The translations under genes and the position numbers were made by a program. Shown one piece after another: positions 50,983-60,060 of a stretch of 64,000 nt of DNA (the first letter of the stretch is position 1; each line of letters opens with the position of its first letter). Source of the DNA: Woodsholea maritima DSM 17123 (GTDB taxonomy: Bacteria; Pseudomonadota; Alphaproteobacteria; Caulobacterales; Maricaulaceae); assembly GCF_000382325.1 (NCBI RefSeq), contig NZ_KB908059.1, positions 186,001 through 250,000 on the forward strand, read 5' to 3'. Below the pieces are notes generated by a model that was not told where the DNA came from, searched no databases, and saw only the letters and a list, made by a program, of their open reading frames with translations.

Positions 50983-51813
50983 ATGACCGCTAAGCTCGAT
51001 TTCATTCTCAATGCTGAAAACCCGCCCATTGAGCGCTTGCTTGCCTTGATGACGCAATTACGCGACAAAGATGGCGGCTGTCCGTGGGATATTGAGCAAA
51101 GCTTTGCGAGCATAGCGCCCTACACCATCGAAGAAGCCTATGAAGTGGCCGACGCCATAGAGCGTGAGGATCTAAAAGATTTGCGCGATGAGCTGGGCGA
51201 TCTGATGTTTCAGGTCGTCTTTCATAGCCAAATGGCCCGTGAAGCCGGCGCGTTTGAGTTCAACGATGTCATCCTCGGGATTACTGAAAAGATGATCCGC
51301 CGCCACCCCCATGTCTTTGGGGATGCCTCCGCGCGCGATGGCGAAGCGCAAACCTTGGCGTGGGAAACGCAAAAAGCCCAAGAGCGTGCCGATAAAGGCC
51401 TTACAGCCTCTCTTCTGGATGATGTGCCTTTGGGACTACCCGCGCTAAAACGTGCTCATAAATTGCAAAAACGCGCCGCCCATATCGGCTTTGACTGGCC
51501 CAGCTTTGAGCCGGTCTTCGATAAGGTCGAAGAAGAAATTGGCGAGCTGAAAGAGGCCATCGCCAGCGGGGATCATGACCATATGGCCGAGGAGATGGGT
51601 GATCTTCTCTTCGTGATGGCTAATCTCAGCCGTAAGCTGAAAATCCAATCCGAAGACGCTTTACGCATGGCCAATGCCAAGTTTGAACGCCGCTTTCGCC
51701 ATATTGAAGCGCGCCTGCGCGACCAGGGCCGTGCGATTGAGACCGCCAGCCTGGAAGATATGGAAGCCTTATGGGTTGAGGCCAAAGTCCTGGAAAAGGC
51801 GGCGGCACAATAG
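50983..51813 (+). CDS. mazG: Nucleoside triphosphate pyrophosphohydrolase MazG
   Basis: MazG hydrolyses NTPs and dNTPs to monophosphates and pyrophosphate, acting as a house-cleaning enzyme. The 276-residue protein has two MazG-like halves: the first with CPWDIEQSFASIAPYTIEEAYE and ELGDLMFQVVFH, the second with EVEEEIGELKEA-like KVEEEIGELKEAIASG and EEMGDLLFVMANLSR, supplying the Glu/Asp metal ligands. It is a single gene running toward hflX. A short hairpin at 51801-51823 lies over its stop. Confidence 0.95.
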   Translation: MTAKLDFILNAENPPIERLLALMTQLRDKDGGCPWDIEQSFASIAPYTIEEAYEVADAIEREDLKDLRDELGDLMFQVVFHSQMAREAGAFEFNDVILGITEKMIRRHPHVFGDASARDGEAQTLAWETQKAQERADKGLTASLLDDVPLGLPALKRAHKLQKRAAHIGFDWPSFEPVFDKVEEEIGELKEAIASGDHDHMAEEMGDLLFVMANLSRKLKIQSEDALRMANAKFERRFRHIEARLRDQGRAIETASLEDMEALWVEAKVLEKAAAQ

Positions 51814-51823
51814 CTCTGCCGCC
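51801..51823. terminator. Short hairpin between mazG and hflX
   Basis: GGCGGCA (51801-51807) and TGCCGCC (51817-51823) form a 7-bp stem across the mazG stop. On the minus strand a short T run follows, so it may end hflX transcription. Confidence 0.45.
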
Positions 51824-51839
51824 CTCACCCTCATTGAAC

Positions 51840-53156
51840 TTAGCTGATTTTCAGATCCGAAAAGCGTGACTTGAACCGGCCGGTATCCGCCGGATTAAGG
51901 CGCACCATCACCCAGATCTCGCTCTCATCCTCGCTCAAGCGTTCTTCGAGAACCTGGCCGTGTTCATGCAGCCAAGCGATTGCATCTTGGCGATAACTGG
52001 GCGCGCAGACCCGGATCGTATGATCAACCCTTGATAAGATTGCTTCAACCTGATCGAGCAGAGCCGCCAAGCCTTCACCACTATGCGCAGAGGTAAGGCA
52101 CGCAAACATCCCGTCCCGGGCGCGCGCGCCTTGGGCGGAAAGTTTGGCCATCTCACGGTCTTCTTCATCCAGCCGGTCGGCCTTATTCCAGGCTTCGATC
52201 ACCTCTTGCTCGTGATTTTCACCCGCCCCTAAGGCATCAAGCACCGCCTCGACATCCAGCTTGCGCCCTTCATGGTCGGGATCGACAATATCGCGCACAT
52301 GGATCAGCACATCGGCTTCGCGCACTTCTTCCAAAGTGGCGCGAAAAGCCGCAATCAGTTGCGTCGGTAAATCGGTGATGAAACCCACCGTATCAGACAG
52401 CAGAATTTTGCGCCCACTCGGCAACTCAACCGCGCGCGTCGTGGGATCCAAGGTGGCAAAGGGCATATCTTTCGCCAACACCTCAGCCTTACTAAGGGTG
52501 TTGAAAATACTCGATTTACCGGCATTGGTATAACCAACGAGCGCCACCGTCGGCCAAGGCGCGGTTTGCCGGCGCTGACGGTGAAGGGTGCGCGTGCGCA
52601 CAACCTCTTCCAGCTCACGGCGCAGCTTGGCCATTTTATCGGCCAGCAAGCGACGGTCCGTTTCAATTTGACGCTCACCGGGACCGGCCAGAAAGCCTCG
52701 ACCGCCGCGTTGACGCTCCAAGTGGGTCCAGGTGCGCACCAGACGTGAGCGCTCATAGCTCAAGCGGGCCAGCTCGACTTGCAGGCGCCCTTCCTTGGTG
52801 CGCGCGCGTTCAGCAAAGATTTCCAAGATCAGCCCGGTGCGGTCAATGACCTTCACATTCCAGGCTTTTTCCAAATTGCGCTGTTGTACCGGGGTCAAGG
52901 CCGTATCGACGATGACGACCTGAACCTTCAGCTCAGCGATATAATCGCCCAGGCTCGCGGTTTTACCGGTGCCGAAATAACGCGGCGCCTCAATCTGGCG
53001 AACGGGTTCAATGCGCGCTTCAACCACGTCCAGACCCAAAGCTTCAGCAAGACCTGAGGCTTCTTCCAGACGCGCATCAGCACGCACATGATCGCTGGCG
53101 TGGGATTGAGGATGAAGAACGAGTGCGGTGGGAACCGGCGCGTCGCGTTCGATCAA
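51840..53156 (-). CDS. hflX: GTPase HflX
   Basis: HflX is a GTPase that binds ribosomes and rescues or splits stalled ones. 438 residues. An N-terminal HflX domain ([29 protein letters not shown]) and a coiled linker ([19 protein letters not shown]) precede the G domain with [18 protein letters not shown] and NKAD in EAWNKADRL. The start is TTG at 53156, which overlaps the hfq stop by TTGA, so translation is coupled to hfq. Dependence on a weak TTG start may keep HflX scarce relative to Hfq. Confidence 0.95.
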   Translation of the reverse strand: MIERDAPVPTALVLHPQSHASDHVRADARLEEASGLAEALGLDVVEARIEPVRQIEAPRYFGTGKTASLGDYIAELKVQVVIVDTALTPVQQRNLEKAWNVKVIDRTGLILEIFAERARTKEGRLQVELARLSYERSRLVRTWTHLERQRGGRGFLAGPGERQIETDRRLLADKMAKLRRELEEVVRTRTLHRQRRQTAPWPTVALVGYTNAGKSSIFNTLSKAEVLAKDMPFATLDPTTRAVELPSGRKILLSDTVGFITDLPTQLIAAFRATLEEVREADVLIHVRDIVDPDHEGRKLDVEAVLDALGAGENHEQEVIEAWNKADRLDEEDREMAKLSAQGARARDGMFACLTSAHSGEGLAALLDQVEAILSRVDHTIRVCAPSYRQDAIAWLHEHGQVLEERLSEDESEIWVMVRLNPADTGRFKSRFSDLKIS

Positions 53157-53410
53157 TCCTCGCCCTCGTCTTCAGTATCGGTGGGGTCAAACAATTGTAC
53201 AGGCTGGCCCGGCATGATCGTCGAGATCGCATGCTTATAGACCAGCTGAATTTGCCCTTCACGGCGCAACAGCACGCAGAAATTATCAAACCAGGTGACA
53301 ACACCTTGCAGTTTGACGCCATTGACCAAGAAAATCGTCAAAGGCGTTTTAGTTTTGCGGACCGTATTGAGAAACGTGTCCTGCAGGTTTTGTTTTTTAT
53401 CGTTCGACAT
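53153..53410 (-). CDS. hfq: RNA chaperone Hfq
   Basis: Hfq forms a ring that pairs small RNAs with mRNAs. 85 residues, with Sm1 ([26 protein letters not shown]) and Sm2 ([10 protein letters not shown]) motifs and a short acidic tail (DTEDEGED). I start at ATG 53410, preceded by GGTGAG; the longer frame to 53503 is not the protein. The stop overlaps hflX. Hfq-HflX pairing is common. It lies 108 bases after trkH, so it may have its own promoter. Confidence 0.97.
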   Translation of the reverse strand: MSNDKKQNLQDTFLNTVRKTKTPLTIFLVNGVKLQGVVTWFDNFCVLLRREGQIQLVYKHAISTIMPGQPVQLFDPTDTEDEGED

Positions 53411-53518
53411 CGGTCTCACCGGAGTTTCTTGTAAAGTCGTAAGTGTCAGAAAATTACTCAAGGGAGTTGGTAAACGGGTCCGCGATTGTGTGCAATATCC
53501 CACATGCGTGAAATGCGC

Positions 53519-54913
53519 TTAATCTCGGCTGAATATCACAAAGATTGCAGCGGCCGCGGCCAGTACTTCCATTCTCCCTATAATCATCAGGATAGAGAGT
53601 AAGCCTAAGCTAGACATAGATAATTGGCTATAGTCAATTTCGCTGACCGGACCTGCGTTCAGCACACTGGCGCTGGCTGCGCGCCACGCCTCGCCAAATT
53701 CAGCCCCGCTAAAGCCCAATAACAACGTTCCAATTGCGGCCACCCCTGGAAACACCAGCGCATAAACCCAAACTGAAACAAGAGCTTCATCACTGACAAG
53801 GCGTCCGGCCAGATGAGTGCGTACCGCGGCATTGGGATGGGTCAATAAGGCCAACTCTTGCTGGGTGCGTTTTAACAGTAAAGCAATACGCGATATTTTG
53901 ATCCCGCCGGTGGTCGAAACGGCCGATCCACCAATAAAGGCAAGAAGAATCAAAAAGACCGGGGCAAATCCCGATCCGGGCGCATGGGTAAGATACCCCG
54001 TGGTCGTGAGCGCAGAGAACGCATCAAAGACACCGCCGGGAAGATGGCCCCAGCCCTCAAAAACAGCCAGTACCCCCCCTGCCCCGATGGCAATCATCGC
54101 CATCATGCGTAGATCAGGGGTATGACGCGACAAACGCCCGCGGGCCAGAAATTCATATTGAAGCCCCATATTCCACGCCCCCATGCCCATTAACAGCATC
54201 AGAACGACCATGCTGGCTCCCGGCATCCAGGTATCAATCGGGCCATCTTGCGAGGCCATGCCCCCGGTCGAAATCCCCGATAAGGCCATGCAGAAAGCAT
54301 CAAACAGGGGTAATCCGGTCAAGGTTAGCAGCGCGATCCCGGCTATGGTCGCCCCAGCATAATAACTGCCGATACGCCGGGTGGCGCGCCCCAAATTGGT
54401 GAACAGATCCTGGCCCTCCACGGTCAACATCGTGGTACGGCGCATGCCGGGTCCACGCGCATCGAGGGCGGCGAAAATCGTCACCGACAATACCAAAGTG
54501 CCCAAGCCCCCCAACCATTGCAGCCAGGCCCGCCAGGCCAATAAGGCATGGGGCAGGTCTTCAGCCCTGTAGACACTGGCCCCCGTCGTGGTCATAGCGG
54601 AGAAGGATTCAAACAAAGCCTTATCAATATTTTTGGGATCATCAATAAAGGGCGCAGCCGCCAAAAGCGGTAAGGTAATCCAGCCAAAAAAAGCCAGGCG
54701 AAGCGCCGAACTGGCGCGTGCTGGCGCGGTCATGCCCCGGGTCAAGATCCAACTGGTCCCGCCCAGAAAGACGCCCGCGCCAAAGGTCATGGCAAACCCT
54801 TGCGCCGTGCGCGCTTCACCCTCCGTTATGGCCCAGAACAAGAAGAAAACCGCCGAAAGCCCCAAGGCCAGCCAGCAAAATCCTAAAGCGCGTATCAGTC
54901 GCAAAAAGCGCAT
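53519..54913 (-). CDS. trkH: Trk potassium transporter membrane subunit TrkH
   Basis: TrkH is the potassium-translocating membrane protein of the Trk system. 464 residues with about ten hydrophobic segments. Pore-loop-like segments include FSAMTTTGASVYR, SGISTGGMASQDG, FSALTTTGYLTHA and SVLNAGPVSEID, typical of the Trk/Ktr selectivity filter. It lies 21 bases after trkA on the same strand, so the two form the uptake system. AAAGCGC-rich leader; Met1 agrees with family length. Confidence 0.93.
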   Translation of the reverse strand: MRFLRLIRALGFCWLALGLSAVFFLFWAITEGEARTAQGFAMTFGAGVFLGGTSWILTRGMTAPARASSALRLAFFGWITLPLLAAAPFIDDPKNIDKALFESFSAMTTTGASVYRAEDLPHALLAWRAWLQWLGGLGTLVLSVTIFAALDARGPGMRRTTMLTVEGQDLFTNLGRATRRIGSYYAGATIAGIALLTLTGLPLFDAFCMALSGISTGGMASQDGPIDTWMPGASMVVLMLLMGMGAWNMGLQYEFLARGRLSRHTPDLRMMAMIAIGAGGVLAVFEGWGHLPGGVFDAFSALTTTGYLTHAPGSGFAPVFLILLAFIGGSAVSTTGGIKISRIALLLKRTQQELALLTHPNAAVRTHLAGRLVSDEALVSVWVYALVFPGVAAIGTLLLGFSGAEFGEAWRAASASVLNAGPVSEIDYSQLSMSSLGLLSILMIIGRMEVLAAAAAIFVIFSRD

Positions 54914-54934
54914 ATAGGCCCGGCCCGATCCAAG

Positions 54935-56308
54935 CTAGAAATATTCAATGGAGACGCGCAGCAATTGCTCCACCTTGGGCACAGAGGCTTTTAGGGCAAA
55001 GAAAATAATGCGGTCATTTTCCTGAATAACCAGCTCATCGCGCTCAAAATAAACTTTTTCCGCGCGCACCACCCCGCCCAGGGCCACACCATCGGGTAAA
55101 TCCAGCTCTCCGATGCGTTTGCCCGTCAAGGGCGAACTGGCCAGAATAACGCCTTCAAGGGCCTCGGCGGCCCCATTGGCCATGCTTTGCAGGCCCGTAA
55201 TGCGTCCGCGGCGGATATGCTGAAGAATGGTAGAGATCGTCACCGCCCGCGGGTCAATCATCACATCAATATCCATCGCATCCTGGATGGTCTGGAAATT
55301 TTGCTCATTAACAAGGCAAAGTGAACGCCCCGCCCCTTCCTTCTTGGCAATGACCGAGGTCAACAGATTGACCTTATCTTCATTGGTCAGGCTTAAAGCC
55401 AGTTCCGCCTCCTCAATGCCCGCTTCGCGCAGGATCCGGCGATCCAGGCCATCACCATGAAGGACGACCGTTTTGCGCAGCGCATCAGCGGCGGCTTCGG
55501 CTTGGGCTTTGTTGGCTTCAACCAAGCGCACTTTCATGCCGTCCACACGTTCCAAAGCGCGCGCAACATAGAGCCCGATATTACCCGCCCCAACGATCAC
55601 GACCCGGCGCGCGCGTTGCGAAGCCCGCCCAAACACATCCAACGCCCGACCCACATGGCCCGCAGACACGCTGATAAACACCTGATCGCCGGCCATCATC
55701 GGATCGGCACCATCTGGAATAAATAAAGATCGCTCGCGCAGAATCCCTAATACATCCAATTTGATATCTGGGAAAAGCTCCAGCAATTGATCACGGGAAA
55801 TGCCCACGATCGGCGAATTGCCATCCACTTGCAGGCCCAAGAGCTGCAACCGCCCATAGGCGAAGGCCGCTGTCGCCAAAGCCCCAGGCGTTTCGAGGCG
55901 CTGTAAGATCGAGCGACCAACCTCCAGCTCGGGTGAAATCGTCACATTGATCGGCAGGTTTTCAGTATTGAAGAGATCACGCCATTGCTTTTTGAGATAG
56001 CTCTGCGCGCGCACCCGCGCGATCCGCATGGGTGTATCAAACAGCGCATGAGCAACCTGACAGGCCACCATATTGGTTTCATCGGAATAGGTCACAGCGA
56101 CCAGCAGGTCGGCATCGCGTGCGCCCGCACGCTCCAGCACATCCGGGTGCGAGCCATGGCCAATAACGCCGCGCACATCCAGATCGGTGGTGACCTTGTC
56201 AATCAGCTCTGGCGACCAATCAACAACGGTCACCGAATTGCCCTCGCCCGCCAGTTCACGCGCAATCCCATAGCCGACGCGCCCCGCGCCACAGACAACA
56301 GCCTTCAT
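54935..56308 (-). CDS. trkA: Trk potassium transporter regulatory subunit TrkA
   Basis: TrkA is the cytosolic nucleotide-binding regulator that gates TrkH. 457 residues with two Rossmann RCK halves: CGAGRVGYGIARELA near residue 6 and VIVGAGNIGLYVARAL near residue 235, each followed by a TrkA-C domain. It lies 34 bases after ntrX and 21 before trkH. In alphaproteobacteria trkA commonly follows ntrX, as here. Potassium and nitrogen status may be linked through this operon, but no direct evidence is visible. Confidence 0.96.
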   Translation of the reverse strand: MKAVVCGAGRVGYGIARELAGEGNSVTVVDWSPELIDKVTTDLDVRGVIGHGSHPDVLERAGARDADLLVAVTYSDETNMVACQVAHALFDTPMRIARVRAQSYLKKQWRDLFNTENLPINVTISPELEVGRSILQRLETPGALATAAFAYGRLQLLGLQVDGNSPIVGISRDQLLELFPDIKLDVLGILRERSLFIPDGADPMMAGDQVFISVSAGHVGRALDVFGRASQRARRVVIVGAGNIGLYVARALERVDGMKVRLVEANKAQAEAAADALRKTVVLHGDGLDRRILREAGIEEAELALSLTNEDKVNLLTSVIAKKEGAGRSLCLVNEQNFQTIQDAMDIDVMIDPRAVTISTILQHIRRGRITGLQSMANGAAEALEGVILASSPLTGKRIGELDLPDGVALGGVVRAEKVYFERDELVIQENDRIIFFALKASVPKVEQLLRVSIEYF

Positions 56309-56342
56309 AGGTGAAAATCCCTATTATTGAGTGACATGCGCT

Positions 56343-57740
56343 TTATTCTTCATCGTCTTTATCATCTTCACGATCGCCGGTCACACCCAGGCTTTTCAGC
56401 TTACGGTGTAGGGCCGAACGCTCCATGCCGATAAAGTTGGCCGTTCGTGAGATATTACCGCCGAAGCGGCTGATCTGCGCGCGAAGATATTCGCGTTCAA
56501 AGTTTTCACGCGCATCGCGTAAGGGCAAGGCAATCATGCGCTCAGTTTCGAACCCGCCGCTACCCGTTTCGCGGCCCGCGACTTCAGAAGGTAAGGCCGC
56601 CAAGGTGACAGGCTGATCGGCATCACCACTGGCCAGGATCAAGAGGCGTTCCACATTATTACGTAATTGGCGCACATTGCCCGGCCAGTCATGGGCCTGA
56701 AGCGCGGCCATCGCATCATCACCAATCCGGCGCCGGGGCAGGCCAGAGCTTGCCGCCAGGCGGTCAATGAAATGCTCCACAAGCGCGGGAATATCTTCGC
56801 GCCGCTCACACAATGAAGGGACGTTCACCGGCACCACAGCGAGGCGGTGATAAAGATCCTCACGGAATTTTCCGCCCGAAATCAACTCCCGCAAATCGGT
56901 AGAGGTTGAGGACAAGACCCGTACATCGACCTGAACATCGGTATTGCCGCCCAGACGCCGGAAGCGCTGTTCAACCAACATCCGAAGAAGCTTACCTTGT
57001 GTGCCAAGGGGCATATCCGCGACTTCATCGAGGAAGAGCGTGCCCCCATGGGCTTGCTCTAACAAGCCCACACGCTCAATCGTGCCATCGGCGCGCTCTT
57101 TACCAAACAGCTCTTCTTCAACCCGTTCTGGGGCCATCATGGCCGCACTGACAGGCACGAAAGCGCCTTCCCCGCGCAAAGAATCATCATGGATCAGGCG
57201 CGCAATCATTTCCTTACCTGCCCCGGCCGGTCCCGTTATAAGGACGCGGGAATTGGTCGGTGCGACACGGGTCACGGTTTGGCGCAATTGCGCGACGGCG
57301 GCCGAGGTGCCGATTAGCTTGGCTTTGCCATCGGTACGCGCGCGCAGTTCTGCGTTTTCTTTACGCAGACGGCTATTTTCCAAGCCCCGCTCAATCGTGA
57401 GAAGCAGCTTGTCACTTTTGAAGGGTTTTTCGATGAAGTCATAAGCGCCCTTGCGGATCGCCGCGACCGCGGTTTCAATCGTGCCATGGCCGGAAATCAC
57501 AATCACTGGTACATCGGGATAGGCGGGCTTGATTTCATCAAGAAGCTCAATGCCATCCAGCCGACTGCCTTGTAACCAGACATCAAGAACGATCAGGTTC
57601 GGCGCGCGGTCACGCAAAGCCGCCAAAGTCTGGTCAGCATCGCGGGCATAGCGAGGGCTATAGCCTTCATCCTCTAAGAGGCCGCCAATCAGCTCGCGGA
57701 TATCGGCTTCATCATCGACAATCAGAATATCATGCGCCAT
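56343..57740 (-). CDS. ntrX: Response regulator NtrX
   Basis: NtrX is the response regulator of the NtrY-NtrX two-component system. 465 residues: receiver domain with Asp in LIVLDVWLQ, AAA+ domain with TGPAGAGKEMIARLIH (Walker A) and GGTLFLDEVADM (Walker B), and a Fis-type helix-turn-helix at the C terminus (GNISRTANFIGMERSALHRKLKSLG). The GAFTGA loop that contacts sigma-54 is absent: after ELFGKE comes RADGTIERVGLLEQ. This is known in alphaproteobacterial NtrX. It overlaps ntrY by TAATG, so translation is coupled. Confidence 0.96.
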   Translation of the reverse strand: MAHDILIVDDEADIRELIGGLLEDEGYSPRYARDADQTLAALRDRAPNLIVLDVWLQGSRLDGIELLDEIKPAYPDVPVIVISGHGTIETAVAAIRKGAYDFIEKPFKSDKLLLTIERGLENSRLRKENAELRARTDGKAKLIGTSAAVAQLRQTVTRVAPTNSRVLITGPAGAGKEMIARLIHDDSLRGEGAFVPVSAAMMAPERVEEELFGKERADGTIERVGLLEQAHGGTLFLDEVADMPLGTQGKLLRMLVEQRFRRLGGNTDVQVDVRVLSSTSTDLRELISGGKFREDLYHRLAVVPVNVPSLCERREDIPALVEHFIDRLAASSGLPRRRIGDDAMAALQAHDWPGNVRQLRNNVERLLILASGDADQPVTLAALPSEVAGRETGSGGFETERMIALPLRDARENFEREYLRAQISRFGGNISRTANFIGMERSALHRKLKSLGVTGDREDDKDDEE

Positions 57741-59983
57741 TAAGTGTGCACCTCTGTGTTGAGAGAGGACCGTGAGGAGGAGACATCCTCCTTCCCCGTG
57801 TCAGAAATCATCAAGGGAAAGACCAGGCGCACAATCGCCCCGCCCTGCCCATTTGGCCGGTCATCCAATTCCAGATGTCCGCCATGGTCTTCCATAACCC
57901 GCTTGACGATGGCCAGGCCCAGGCCTGTGCCCTTTTCGCGGGTGGTCATATAGGGTTCGGTCAAACGCGCCTTATCCGGGGTCGGCCAGCCTAAACCATT
58001 GTCTTCCACTTCAACCACGCAGAAATCATCGCGCTGGTAGAGCGTCACCGCAATCATGCCTTCATGCTTGCTGGCGACTTCATCCATGCGTGTCGTGACA
58101 CTTTCGGACGCATTTTTCAGGATGTTCGCCAAAGCCTGCGCGGACAGGCGCGCATCGCATTCCACAATGACACCAGATTTGGGCCCCTGATAGGTCAGGT
58201 GAATATCCGGGCTGGCGACCCTTTGAGCAAAGACCGCGCCTTGAACAAATTCGGTAATGTCACTGGGCGCGATCTGGGGCGTGGGCATGCGGGCAAAGCT
58301 GGAGAACTCATCGACCATGCGGCCAATATCGCTGACCTGGCGAATGATCGTATCGATGCATTTATCGAAGGTCTCAAGACCATCCTCAGGCACATCTTTG
58401 CGATAACGCCGTTTCAAGCGCTCGGCGGATAATTGAATGGGGGTCAGTGGGTTTTTGATCTCATGGGCGATGCGGCGCGCCACATCGCGCCAGGCCGCAT
58501 TCCGCTGCGCTGTCACCAGGCGGGTCACATCATCAAAAGTGATGATGATCCCATGCTTATCTTCCATGATTGCGCGTGCCGTCAGGTGCACGGTTGCGCC
58601 TTCAGAATTGATCAGATCCATTTGCCGTTCGGCCTCTTGGCCGGGACGTTTACGCGCATCCTCAACGATGGGGGTAAGAACCGGGATCACCCCATCAAAG
58701 GGCTGACCCATCCAGCTATCCTCATCAATCTCCAGCAAGGCGCGCGCAGATGGGTTCATGATGATCACCCGGCCATCATCATCCAGGCTGATGACACCCG
58801 CACTCACGCCCGCCAGAACCGCTTCGATAAAGCCGCGCCGGTCATCGGCATCGGCCTTGGCCTCTAACAAAGCATGGCGTTGGGTGCGCAGCTGGCGCGT
58901 CATGCGGTTGAAGGCCCGCGTCAGCGCCGTCAGCTCATCATCATTATCGTCCGGAACCGCGACGCGCACATCCAAATTTCCATGGCGCACTTGCTCGGCT
59001 GCCGCCACCAGGCGCCCTACGGGATGAACTACGCGGTTTGCCGCCGACAAAGCCAGCCAGATCGCCCCGGCGAGGATTAAGAAGGCCGCCTCAACATAGA
59101 TGAAGGTAAAGACCCGTTGGGTCTTACGCTGCTCGCCGGTGGCTCGACGGAAGGCATGGGTGGCCTGCTCTGCTGCGACAATCAAGGAAAGATCGACATA
59201 CCAAACGACGTAGAGATATTTGTCTTCATAGGCCGGCATTTTGACCAGGATACGCACATAATCCGGGCCATCTTGGCGCTGATAGGGATTACTAACCGCG
59301 ATATCGCCCGCCTCAGCCAGATTGAGCAGAGCCTCGGAGGGTGAGGAATAAGCCGGAGCGTCTTGCGATTCCGCACGGGCCAGCACAGTGGATTGCTGAT
59401 CAACCACATAGGCGGCGGCAAAATCGCGCACGATCGCCTGTTCACGCAAATAATTAGTATATTGGATCCGGCTGGTTTCTAACGCCCCAACCGCGCCTTC
59501 TTGTGACATATCCACGACCATAAGGCGCAATTGACGCTCAGCGGTATCCAGCTCTAGCGGGACCTGAGTGCGCATGACATTGGCCATGCTTTCCACCAGA
59601 GCGCTGAGACGATCACCATACCACAGCTCAGCCCCGCGGCTGACCACAATGCCAAAGAACACCGCCATCACCAAGGCTGGCGTCAGGGCGGCGATCCCAA
59701 AAAGGGCAATAAAGCGCAGATGCAATTGCGGCGCGGGTTCACCCCGGTGACGACCCAGAAAGCTGCGCGCCCCACGAACCCCCGCCCCGATACATAATAG
59801 GAGGATCACAGCGGCGTTGATCATCAGCAAATTCATCAGAATGGGCGAATCCTCGCCCACCCGACTGTCGGGATGTCCCGCCAAGACAGTACAGGTCAAC
59901 ATGATGAACACGGATAGGACAAAGCCCAAGGCGAACCAGGAAGGTCGCCGGGCCCAAACCGCCACATGTCGAAGACGCGTCAT
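57740..59983 (-). CDS. ntrY: Sensor histidine kinase NtrY
   Basis: NtrY is the membrane kinase partner of NtrX. About 747 residues: N-terminal membrane helices (FVLSVFIMLTCTVLA, LLMINAAVILLLCIGAG), a periplasmic part, another helix near residue 290, a HAMP domain, a PAS domain (GVSAGVISLDDDGRVIIMNP), a HisKA domain with RIAHEIKNPLTPIQLS and a HATPase domain with VEVEDNGLGWPTP and GTGLGLAIVKR. I chose ATG 59983; a GTG lies 6 bases earlier. It lies about 77 bases after ntrC and overlaps ntrX. Confidence 0.96.
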   Translation of the reverse strand: MTRLRHVAVWARRPSWFALGFVLSVFIMLTCTVLAGHPDSRVGEDSPILMNLLMINAAVILLLCIGAGVRGARSFLGRHRGEPAPQLHLRFIALFGIAALTPALVMAVFFGIVVSRGAELWYGDRLSALVESMANVMRTQVPLELDTAERQLRLMVVDMSQEGAVGALETSRIQYTNYLREQAIVRDFAAAYVVDQQSTVLARAESQDAPAYSSPSEALLNLAEAGDIAVSNPYQRQDGPDYVRILVKMPAYEDKYLYVVWYVDLSLIVAAEQATHAFRRATGEQRKTQRVFTFIYVEAAFLILAGAIWLALSAANRVVHPVGRLVAAAEQVRHGNLDVRVAVPDDNDDELTALTRAFNRMTRQLRTQRHALLEAKADADDRRGFIEAVLAGVSAGVISLDDDGRVIIMNPSARALLEIDEDSWMGQPFDGVIPVLTPIVEDARKRPGQEAERQMDLINSEGATVHLTARAIMEDKHGIIITFDDVTRLVTAQRNAAWRDVARRIAHEIKNPLTPIQLSAERLKRRYRKDVPEDGLETFDKCIDTIIRQVSDIGRMVDEFSSFARMPTPQIAPSDITEFVQGAVFAQRVASPDIHLTYQGPKSGVIVECDARLSAQALANILKNASESVTTRMDEVASKHEGMIAVTLYQRDDFCVVEVEDNGLGWPTPDKARLTEPYMTTREKGTGLGLAIVKRVMEDHGGHLELDDRPNGQGGAIVRLVFPLMISDTGKEDVSSSRSSLNTEVHT

Positions 59984-60060
59984 ACTCACCTAAGGTAAGC
60001 CCCCTCGTGAAAGCGACATATTGGACCAGGTGTTGCGGTATTTCAACGCTTGTGTGGCCC

